Source of the DNA: CANMXU01 sp052030545
GTDB taxonomy: Bacteria; Pseudomonadota; Gammaproteobacteria; Enterobacterales; Alteromonadaceae
Direction of reading: 5' to 3'
DNA: 64,000 nt
Assembly: GCF_052030545.1 (NCBI RefSeq)
Contig: NZ_JBPDIH010000006.1
Span: 284,868 to 348,867, forward strand
This document shows positions 38,372 through 45,487 of this stretch, piece after piece. A program made the translations under genes and the position numbers. Position 1 is the first letter of the stretch. Every line of letters begins with the position of its first letter. The notes beneath the pieces were generated by a model. That model saw only the letters and a program-made list of their open reading frames with translations. It did not search any database and was not told the origin of the DNA.

Positions 38372-38602
38372 GCCTATATTTTAATCGCTTATGTTTAGCA
38401 ACTTATCACGCCATTCACCGCTTGTTGTTTTTAACAAAATAGGGAAAGCCCATTTCAATACGACATCAAGATTTATTTAACGGTATGCTTAACCTGTGGT
38501 TAACTTTACATGACTAACTCTACATGCCCGACACTATATGACTAACACTACGCTCAACAATACGGTTGAATTAAATTCATCCATCGATGCAATTCTTCTC
38601 GT

Positions 38603-38631
38603 TTGTCAGCCTAAGTGAGCCGTTTTATTAT
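38603..38631 (+). promoter_or_regulatory. Sigma70 promoter of small RNA copy 2
   Basis: TTGTCA (38603-38608), 17 bp, TATTAT (38626-38631). The spacer carries the only core substitution, C to T. Predicted start A38638. Confidence 0.8.
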
Positions 38632-38637
38632 GTACCT

Positions 38638-38714
38638 ACACTTCATATCGTCCCCCGATCGAGTGCATTAATAACTGTTTTTTGGTTTAGGCATCTTAGG
38701 ATGCCTTTTTTTTT
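38638..38714 (+). ncRNA. Putative small RNA, copy 2
   Basis: Same sequence as copy 1 base for base, from predicted start A38638 to the T-run at 38706-38714. It has the same C-rich hairpin loop, U-rich segment and terminator stem (38689-38695, 38700-38706). Confidence 0.75.
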
Positions 38715-38931
38715 GCCTATATTTTAATCGCTTATTTTTAGCAACTTATCACGCTATTCACCGCTTGTTGTTCTTAACAAAATGGGGAAGCCCATTTCAT
38801 TCCAACATCTAGATTTATTTAACGGTATGCTTAACCTGATGGTTAACTCTACATGCCCTGCACTACATGACTAATACTACGCTCAACAATACGATTGAAT
38901 TAAATTCATCCATCGATGCAATTCTTCTCGT

Positions 38932-38960
38932 TTGTCAGCCCAAGTGAGCCGTTTTATTAT
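38932..38960 (+). promoter_or_regulatory. Sigma70 promoter of small RNA copy 3
   Basis: TTGTCA (38932-38937), 17 bp, TATTAT (38955-38960). Predicted start A38967. Confidence 0.8.
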
Positions 38961-38966
38961 GTACCT

Positions 38967-39043
38967 ACACTTCATATCGTCCCCCGATCGAGTGCATTAA
39001 TAACTGTTTTTTGGTTTAGGCATCTTAGGATGCCTTTTTTTTT
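38967..39043 (+). ncRNA. Putative small RNA, copy 3
   Basis: Identical to copies 1 and 2, from A38967 to the T-run at 39035-39043. Its terminator would isolate the array from the LysR gene, whose start codon is 149 bp further on. Confidence 0.75.
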
Positions 39044-39191
39044 GACTAAAATTTAAAAGCATTGCACCAATAAAGTGCACGCTCGCTTTTTATAAAATAC
39101 AGTTATATTAAAAAACAATAACTTATAAAAAGGCACAATGGTTGCAGTTTTATATTAAAGATAGATACAACAATGAAAGTGACAAATTTTT

Positions 39192-40076
39192 ATGCCGGTA
39201 CAAACCCCCATTAGAGGATTACGATCGTTTTGCATTGCCGCAAAATGTTTAAGCTTTAAACATGCCGCGACACAGCTGTATATTACGCCTTCAGCAGTAA
39301 GCCATCAGATCAAACAGTTAGAAGACCAATTAGGAACGCAGCTATTTAAACGTTCTACTCGTGCGATAGAGCTAACGAGCGCCGGTAATCGTTTTTACAA
39401 TATTATTAAACCAATCATTACTGAACTTGAAACTAGCATTGCTGACTTTACCGAAAGTGCAACGCAACAAACGATAACGGTAAGTTTGCCTGAGTTTTTT
39501 GCTAGTGAGCTTTTTGTACCTAAGCTAAGCGAATGGGCAGATATGCACCCTGATATTAATTTGCAGTTAGAAACGGTGAAATCAGGTTTATCGCAAGCAA
39601 AAGCGGCTGACTTATCAATAATTTTGGCAACGGGCAAACCAAACGCCAGCATAGTACATGAGCTATTTCCTGTACGTTATGTACCCGCGTGTAGCAAAAA
39701 GCTTTACAAAAAATGTGCCGGACGCGGCTTTGACATCCTCAAAGAATTACCGTTAATTTTGCACCAAGCTCGCCCTTGGTCATGGCATAAATGGGCTGAT
39801 CAACAAGATATTGCTAACTTCGAACCGAAACAAATTATTCAGTTCGACAGCATGTTTGGTGTTGCTCGCGCTGCGCAACAAAGCATGGGGATCGCCTTAG
39901 TACCATTGCCTATCGCTAAAACATGGTTCCAAGAAACCTCCTTAGTCAAGCTTTTCGAACAAGAGTTGGTGACTAACGATCGTTACTTTTTAGTGCAGCA
40001 TGCCGACATAAACGCGTCCAAAGAATTAACCTTATTTTCAGATTGGGTGAAAACTAATTTTCAAGATTTACGTTAA
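39192..40076 (+). CDS. LysR-family regulator, GcvA/AmpR-like
   Basis: 294 residues beginning MPVQTPIRGLRSFCIAAKCLSFKHAA, typical of the GcvA/AmpR/TrpI subgroup (R-x-L-R-x-F-x-x-A-A). The HTH has the S-A-V-S-H-Q-I-K-Q-L-E recognition helix and a C-terminal PBP2-like domain. Such regulators usually act on an adjacent divergent gene, but here the upstream neighbour is the small RNA array on the same strand and the downstream gene converges. Regulation of the array is possible but unproven; its palindrome is not a classic T-N11-A box. Confidence 0.88.
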   Translation: MPVQTPIRGLRSFCIAAKCLSFKHAATQLYITPSAVSHQIKQLEDQLGTQLFKRSTRAIELTSAGNRFYNIIKPIITELETSIADFTESATQQTITVSLPEFFASELFVPKLSEWADMHPDINLQLETVKSGLSQAKAADLSIILATGKPNASIVHELFPVRYVPACSKKLYKKCAGRGFDILKELPLILHQARPWSWHKWADQQDIANFEPKQIIQFDSMFGVARAAQQSMGIALVPLPIAKTWFQETSLVKLFEQELVTNDRYFLVQHADINASKELTLFSDWVKTNFQDLR

Positions 40077-40120
40077 ACGCTTCAAAAAGCAATTGCAGAT
40101 ATGGCTATCTTTTTTAGTTA

Positions 40121-41959
40121 TTACTGCGCTTTTTGTTTAGCTACTTGGCACGCTTTCAAGGAGGCTTGCTCTTGCATGTCTTTATTTAAAACTTGTTGCA
40201 AGTCTTCCATGCGCTGCTTTACGGCAATGCCATAACTTTGATCATCACCCCAAAGTTTTTCAAGTTCGTAGAGCGTTTCAACATCATGCTTGGCAAAAAT
40301 ATCGGCTGAGCGTTTTGCTGATGTTTCGGTATTGCCGAGTAAGGTTAGCGCTTCAATACCTAAGTTAAGCGCAGAATCAAAAGTTTCTCTGCGAAACTCC
40401 GTTACTCCTAGTTGCACCAACTGGTAAGCATGACGCCGGTCGATAGCGCGAGCAACAATTTTTAATTTAGGGTAGTGCTTGTGTGCGAGTTCAACCATTT
40501 CAATAATTTTATCGCCATCATCAATGGCGATCACTAATAATTCCGCCTGCTCTGCACCTGCTGCGTGTAATAAATCTAAACGGGCGGCATCACCATAAAA
40601 CACTTTATTACCAAATTTTCGTAATAATTCAATTTGGCTTGGGCTATGGTCAAGAATCGATAAATGATAGCCTTGGGCCGTTAATAAACGACCAATAATT
40701 TGGCCAAAACGACCGTAACCGGCGACGATGACATTTTTCGCTGCTTCCATATCTTCAATATTGTCGTATTCTTGTTCAGTCTGGCATTGAGCGGTGAAAA
40801 CTTTGTCGTATAAAATCAATAAAAGTGGTGCTAATAGCATAGAAATAGCAACAATTAAGGTGATTAGCTTACTTTGCTCTGGGGTGAGTATTTGCAAACT
40901 CCCCGTTAAAGAAAGCAATACAAAAGCAAATTCGCCCCCTTGAGCAAGCGCTAGGGTGAAGAGTAATTTTTGATTACGGCTCATCTTAAAGAGCAGCGAT
41001 AAACCATAAAGTACAAGCGCCTTAATCACAATTAAGGCCACCACCAAAAGCACGACGACACTGAATTTTTCAGCTAATAAGGGAAAATCAATCGACGCAC
41101 CAACGGTGATAAAAAATAAGCCCAGTAACAAGCCTTTAAAAGGTTCAATATCGGCTTCAAGTTCATGGCGAAATTCACTTTCAGCTAATACCACGCCAGC
41201 AAGAAAAGTTCCTAACGCCGGAGAAAGGCCAATGGTTTGCATAATAACGGCAATTGAGATCACCAAAAAAAGTGCAAATAGGGTGAAAAGCTCGCGCAAG
41301 CGCGTTTCGGCAATGTAACGAAATAGCGGCGCAGAAATGTATTTTCCGGCAAAAACAATTGCCGCAATTACCCCTAATGAAATAAGCACCTGAATAAAAG
41401 CCGGATAATGGGCAATAACATTGCCGTGTTCGCTCACACCAGCACTCACCTCAGTAAAGGCGAGCAAAGGCAATAAGGCTAAAATAGGAATGACGGCAAT
41501 ATCTTGAAAAAGTAAAACGGAAAAGGCATTTTGCCCAGCCTCTTGGTTAGTCCAGCCTTTTTCAGCTAAGGTTTGCAAAACAATGGCGGTGGAAGACAGT
41601 GCCAACATTAAGCCAATCGCAATAGATGTTTGCCAACGCATGGCTAACAGCCAATAACAGCAGGCAGAAAAAACTAAGGTGGTTAATACCACTTGCAAGC
41701 CGCCCAAACCGACGATCGAGTGTCTTAGTTTCCACAAGCGTGAAGGTTGTAATTCTAAGCCCACCAGAAATAACATCATCACCACACCAAATTCGGCAAA
41801 GTGCATCACATCGGTTTGATCGCCGACTAAAGCTAATACAAATGGACCGATTAAAATCCCCGCTAGTAAGTAGCCGAGTACGGAACCAAGCCCCAAACGT
41901 TTAGCAATAGGAACAGCAACAATCGCTGCGGCTAAATATATGACTGCCATTTCTAACAT
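40121..41959 (-). CDS. Kef-type cation:proton antiporter (CPA2) with RCK domain
   Basis: 612 residues. Twelve to thirteen transmembrane helices (1 to about 385) start MLEMAVIYLAAAIVAVPIAK. The Kef regulatory loop H-E-L-E-A-D-I-E-P-F-K-G and the S-S-T-A-I-V-L motif are present, then a cytosolic TrkA-N/RCK domain with the Rossmann motif G-Y-G-R-F-G-Q and a C-terminal tail. This is the KefB/KefC group, potassium efflux gated by glutathione adducts that protects against electrophiles. No KefF/KefG ancillary protein gene is next to it. It is convergent with the LysR gene. Confidence 0.9.
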   Translation of the reverse strand: MLEMAVIYLAAAIVAVPIAKRLGLGSVLGYLLAGILIGPFVLALVGDQTDVMHFAEFGVVMMLFLVGLELQPSRLWKLRHSIVGLGGLQVVLTTLVFSACCYWLLAMRWQTSIAIGLMLALSSTAIVLQTLAEKGWTNQEAGQNAFSVLLFQDIAVIPILALLPLLAFTEVSAGVSEHGNVIAHYPAFIQVLISLGVIAAIVFAGKYISAPLFRYIAETRLRELFTLFALFLVISIAVIMQTIGLSPALGTFLAGVVLAESEFRHELEADIEPFKGLLLGLFFITVGASIDFPLLAEKFSVVVLLVVALIVIKALVLYGLSLLFKMSRNQKLLFTLALAQGGEFAFVLLSLTGSLQILTPEQSKLITLIVAISMLLAPLLLILYDKVFTAQCQTEQEYDNIEDMEAAKNVIVAGYGRFGQIIGRLLTAQGYHLSILDHSPSQIELLRKFGNKVFYGDAARLDLLHAAGAEQAELLVIAIDDGDKIIEMVELAHKHYPKLKIVARAIDRRHAYQLVQLGVTEFRRETFDSALNLGIEALTLLGNTETSAKRSADIFAKHDVETLYELEKLWGDDQSYGIAVKQRMEDLQQVLNKDMQEQASLKACQVAKQKAQ

Positions 41960-42257
41960 AAGGTGCCTTTTTACGTAAATTTTTAAGCTATGAAGATATT
42001 AAAGTATAGATTGATTCTGCTAATTGTTATCAAGGTCACCTCGTTAGCGTTAACTTTACCAGTTAATTACCTGCTGATAAAAACAGCTTTTTGGCAATTT
42101 TATAGGCGCATGAATGACTTAGCGGTAAAAAGCTTTCAGGCATGTTAATTTCATCTAATTACAGAATTTAATAGTGTTTCAGTTTTGTTTGAGCAGGCTA
42201 TAAAGCCGAGCAACCCTGCTATACTTGATGCAAGATTATTAAAAAAGAGAAGTACCT

Positions 42258-43283
42258 ATGAAACATTTAGTTCTTGGCAGCTTATGCCTATTTTTAACCG
42301 CTTGTGGTAGTGATAACGACAGCTCATCAACCGAGCCACCTGCCCCAACCACCGCGTTAGTCTCATTTTCTATTTCTGACGCGCCGGTTGATTTTGCTGA
42401 GTCAGTAAATGTTACTTATAGCTCAATCACCTTAAAAAGCGATGGTGATAACGAAGATGACGACTCAGGCCTTACCATTCCCATTTTAGACGAAAACGGT
42501 AACCCAACCACTATCACCATTAACTTACTTGATTACCAAAACGGTGATGAAAAGTTAATTATCAGCGATACCGAAATCGCCATTGGTGAGTACAGCAATT
42601 TGATTTTAAATACCTCTGGTTGTCCGCAAAACCAAAACGGCAGCACAGACTCGTGTTGGGTAGAAGATGATGAAGGCATTAAGCCGCTAAAAACCCCAAG
42701 CAATAAATTAAAACTGGGCGCTTTTTCCGTTTCTAGCGAAGCCGTTCAAGCCTATACCATTGAATTTAATTTACGCTCGTCTTTAGTAGAAACCGCCGGT
42801 GGCGCAAGTTATAACTTAAAACCGCATGGCGTACGTGTAGTTGACAGTGAATCGGTTGGCTCAATTGCTGGCATGGTAGATGTTAACTTACTTAATGTTG
42901 GCGAAAATTGTGCTACGGTTTATGAGGACAATACCGACCACGGCAAAGTAGTTTATCTATATGCAGGCACCATAGCCGAAGGCGATATTATGGGTGATGA
43001 GTTTGACCCAGACACCGCGCAAGAGCCAATTGCTGATAATGTAGTGATGCCATTTGCCTCTGACACTTTAGTTTATAATGACGAGCTTGAGCTTGCTATG
43101 TATACCTACCACTTTGCCCACTTACCGCCAAATACCTATACGGTTGCATTTTCATGTAGCGCCGTAGGTGATGACTCGGTTGAATATAATGAAATTACTA
43201 TTGCTGACCCTGCTGAGCAAGTACACCAAGTTGTTGTTGCTGAAGCGCAAGATGTAATTCAAAACTTTACCGAAACCTTCTAA
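42258..43283 (+). CDS. DUF4382 lipoprotein
   Basis: 341 residues. The lipobox L-T-A-C is at 13-16 (Cys16), followed by an acidic, Ser-rich stretch. The DUF4382 domain (about 35-200) opens LVSFSISDAPVDFAESVNVTYSSI, a beta-sandwich-like domain of unknown role common in surface lipoproteins of marine bacteria. The second half (about 205-341) has a carboxypeptidase-regulatory-like Ig fold feel (SVGSIAGMVDV...PPNTYTVAFSC) with paired Cys. It is very acidic. Single gene with its own terminator. Confidence 0.82.
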   Translation: MKHLVLGSLCLFLTACGSDNDSSSTEPPAPTTALVSFSISDAPVDFAESVNVTYSSITLKSDGDNEDDDSGLTIPILDENGNPTTITINLLDYQNGDEKLIISDTEIAIGEYSNLILNTSGCPQNQNGSTDSCWVEDDEGIKPLKTPSNKLKLGAFSVSSEAVQAYTIEFNLRSSLVETAGGASYNLKPHGVRVVDSESVGSIAGMVDVNLLNVGENCATVYEDNTDHGKVVYLYAGTIAEGDIMGDEFDPDTAQEPIADNVVMPFASDTLVYNDELELAMYTYHFAHLPPNTYTVAFSCSAVGDDSVEYNEITIADPAEQVHQVVVAEAQDVIQNFTETF

Positions 43284-43311
43284 ACGGGTTTCTCGCTAGT
43301 TTTTATCTTAC

Positions 43312-43337
43312 AAGGGCTACAATGGTAGCCCTTTTTT
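43312..43337 (+). terminator. Intrinsic terminator after DUF4382 gene
   Basis: A 9-bp stem AAGGGCTAC / GTAGCCCTT, loop AATG, followed by a T-run. Confidence 0.9.
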
Positions 43338-43424
43338 ATGCCTGTAACTGTTCTCATACAATTTGCTAGTATCTTTAAAAATCAAAGGGTAAGATAAAGC
43401 ACCGCTCATAAAAACAATAACAAT

Positions 43425-44072
43425 ATGCAAAGTTCTCCCGTTAGCTCTTCTCTTAAAATGTCATGGCAAAATGCCTTTATTTACTGCTTAGCTTTTTCTA
43501 GTGGTTTTATCATTATGGGCATTGAGCTGCTTGGTGGTCGTATTTTAGCGCCCTATTTTGGCAGTAGCGTGCACATTTGGGGCAGCATTATTACCGTGTT
43601 TATGCTCAGCCTTTCGTTGGGCTATTTATTTGGTGGTAAGTTATCAACTCGTGCGCCCAATTTAGGAAAATACGGCATTATTTTCATCCTTGCAGGATTA
43701 ACCGTTTTACCTGTGGCCTTAAGCGCCGCGCCGATCATGGAAGTCATTTTCACCGCTATTGAAGATACCCGTTACGGCTCTTTGCTTGCTGCCATGGCGT
43801 TATTTTTTATTCCAACGGTTATTTTGGGCATGATTTCCCCCTATTCAGTTCGCTTGTTAGTTACCGATAAAAACAGCAGCGGTCAAACAGCTGGCAAGCT
43901 CTATTTCGTATCAACCTTAGGCAGCGCACTGGGTACCATTATCACCTCTTTTTATTTTGTATTATGGTTTGAAGTGAACAATATTATTATCTCGTTAAGT
44001 TCAATTCTTATGCTGCTTGGTTGTTGCGCTATCGCCCTAAACTACACTTGTCATACAGCCATAGAGGACTAA
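43425..44072 (+). CDS. Membrane half of a spermidine-synthase-like module
   Basis: 215 residues, six or so transmembrane helices. It starts MQSSPVSSSLKMSWQNAFIY and has the G-I-E-L-L-G-G-R-I-L-A-P-Y-F-G-S motif that marks the membrane part of 'fused MFS/spermidine synthase' proteins. The soluble methyltransferase-like part is a separate gene starting 2 bp after this stop. Whether it transports or anchors is unknown. The gene pair is translationally close-coupled. A loose ribosome site precedes the ATG. Confidence 0.82.
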   Translation: MQSSPVSSSLKMSWQNAFIYCLAFSSGFIIMGIELLGGRILAPYFGSSVHIWGSIITVFMLSLSLGYLFGGKLSTRAPNLGKYGIIFILAGLTVLPVALSAAPIMEVIFTAIEDTRYGSLLAAMALFFIPTVILGMISPYSVRLLVTDKNSSGQTAGKLYFVSTLGSALGTIITSFYFVLWFEVNNIIISLSSILMLLGCCAIALNYTCHTAIED

Positions 44073-44074
44073 AT

Positions 44075-44971
44075 ATGTTACCGAAAATAAAATGGTTAGT
44101 ATTGGCGATTAGTTTCATTGGCATATCATCATACGCCGAAATTATTCATAGTGAGCGCTCACTTTATCGCAATATTATTGTCGAAGACAAAGGCGATTTG
44201 CGCTGTTTAAAGTTCAACGAACGCAGTCAAAAAAGTCACCAAAGCTGTATGTTAAAAAGCCAGCCCGACAAACTAGTGTTTAATTACACCAAATTGCTAA
44301 CGTCGAGTTTATTATTAATTGACCAGCCAAAAAGTGTGCTTATTATTGGTTTAGGCGGCGGCACTATGTCGAACATGCTCCATCAACTTTACCCTAATGC
44401 GCGCATTGATAATGTTGAAATAGACCCTGCGGTGATCAAAGTGGCTCGTGAGTACTTTGGCTTTTTCGAAAATCAACACATTAATACGTATGCTAAAGAC
44501 GGTCGTATATTTGTTAAACGCGCTAAGTTAAAAAAACAAAGCTACGATTTAATCATTCTCGACGCTTACAACGGTGACTATATTCCCGAGCATTTAATGA
44601 CCGCGGAGTTTTTACAAGAAAGTAAAAGCTTATTAAGCGAGCAAGGTGTATTAGCTGCTAATACATTTTCGATTAGCAAATTGTATGCGCACGAGTCTGC
44701 GACTTATCAATCGGTCTTTGGTTATTTTTATAACGTGAAAAAAGAAAATAATGGCAATCGCATTATTTTAGCGCAGAAAAATTATCAAACCACGCCGGAA
44801 ATACTTCGCCAGCGCACCTTAAATTTGGCAGACAAACTTGAACGCTATGATGTCGATATCGATGAATTAAGTCAGTTACTACAATCGACACAAGATCAAC
44901 AAGATTGGCCTGCACACAGCAAAGTGCTAACAGATCAGTTCTCGCCAGCAAACTTGTTAAATCTTGATTAA
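44075..44971 (+). CDS. Spermidine-synthase-like protein, exported or anchored
   Basis: 298 residues from ATG 44075 with TAGAGGA upstream. An N-terminal hydrophobic segment (about 4-21, ends SSYAEI) may be a signal or anchor. The Rossmann core has G-L-G-G-G-T-M-S-N-M and D-N-V-E-I-D-P-A-V-I, then an I-L-D-A-Y-N-G-D-Y-I-P motif, as in spermidine synthases, with the gate Asp in this last motif. A signal sequence on an aminopropyltransferase-like fold is odd, since its cosubstrate (decarboxylated SAM) is cytosolic. True polyamine synthesis is therefore uncertain. It overlaps by 4 bases the truncated minus-strand gene below. Confidence 0.8.
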   Translation: MLPKIKWLVLAISFIGISSYAEIIHSERSLYRNIIVEDKGDLRCLKFNERSQKSHQSCMLKSQPDKLVFNYTKLLTSSLLLIDQPKSVLIIGLGGGTMSNMLHQLYPNARIDNVEIDPAVIKVAREYFGFFENQHINTYAKDGRIFVKRAKLKKQSYDLIILDAYNGDYIPEHLMTAEFLQESKSLLSEQGVLAANTFSISKLYAHESATYQSVFGYFYNVKKENNGNRIILAQKNYQTTPEILRQRTLNLADKLERYDVDIDELSQLLQSTQDQQDWPAHSKVLTDQFSPANLLNLD

Positions 44972-45165
44972 GCATTACCACTATTAACAGATGCGAAAAT
45001 GAGTGCAGCTGGGCTTTTATCGCCGCGTAATGGGTTTAAATAGCCCCACTTAACATGCTCTGCCAAGACAAGGTTTGATATAGGTTTAGTTTCTTTAGCA
45101 GCTAAAAGTGTCGACAATAAAGCACTTGAAAGTAAAACTAGTGGAATAGCAGTTTTCAAAAACAC
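44968..45165 (-). pseudogene. Truncated DUF4437-like (cupin) gene remnant
   Basis: 65 codons from GTG 45165 (AAGGA site 12 bp upstream). The signal peptide (about 1-22) is followed by H-V-K-W-G-Y-L-N-P-L-R-G-D-K-S-P-A-A, the N-terminal signature of DUF4437/ChrR-type cupin proteins, which are normally over 120 residues. The frame then ends in an unrelated NSGNA tail where it meets the convergent spermidine-synthase-like gene. The cupin barrel and metal ligands are missing, so this is a remnant or a very short secreted peptide. Confidence 0.6.
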
Positions 45166-45487
45166 AAATATTTCCTTAATCGCATCGAATTTAAGCAGTG
45201 TTATTGAAAATAGCCTAAGTATAAATGTGTTAAAAGCAAAAACACTTTTTAGAATTAATTAACAATACCGCTGTACTCCTTATTTACTATAGCCTAGAGA
45301 AAAGTAATACCAGCAACTTAAATAGACAGTTCAGGTTGTTTTTGAAAAGAAACAGTTACTCATTCCTTCGATAAAAATTCACTTTTCATTGTAACACTGC
45401 ATAAATGTTAGCCAAAAGTCTAATAGCAATATTTGTCGACAGTTCTACAATCTAGTATAGATAATTTGCCCATTAAGAGTAAAAACA
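45166..45487. other. Intergenic region upstream of prpE
   Basis: AT-rich region with no gene. The part at 45433-45461 holds a good sigma70 promoter for prpE (TTGTCG, 17 bp, TATAGA). The rest shows no clear motif. Confidence 0.5.
45433..45461 (+). promoter_or_regulatory. Probable prpE promoter
   Basis: -35 TTGTCG (45433-45438), 17-bp spacer, -10 TATAGA (45456-45461); the start would be near 45468, 20 bp before the ATG. Confidence 0.55.

Larger units (their letters stand above)
38218..39043 (+). repeat. Three-copy tandem array of a non-coding transcription unit
   Basis: Units begin at about 38224, 38567 and 38896 (periods 343 and 329 bp). A core of about 135 bp (operator-like dyad, promoter, RNA, terminator) differs by a single substitution in copy 2, upstream of the RNA. 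The spacers of copies 1 and 2 (38372-38566, 38715-38895) are similar but differ at well over a dozen sites plus indels. Copy 3 has no following spacer. No open reading frame of note is shared. Constraint on the core, not on the spacer, indicates function. Confidence 0.9.

Noticed and set aside
38218..39043. CRISPR array
   Set aside because: The repeated units are 329-343 bp with promoters and terminators, not 25-40 bp repeats with unique spacers, and no cas genes are nearby.
38218..39043. Insertion sequence or MITE triplication
   Set aside because: No terminal inverted repeats at unit borders, no target-site duplications and no transposase frame; conservation is concentrated on a promoter-RNA-terminator core.
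40091..40115. Short AGATA/TATCT hairpin with T-run as LysR terminator
   Set aside because: Five A/T-rich base pairs are too weak to call confidently.
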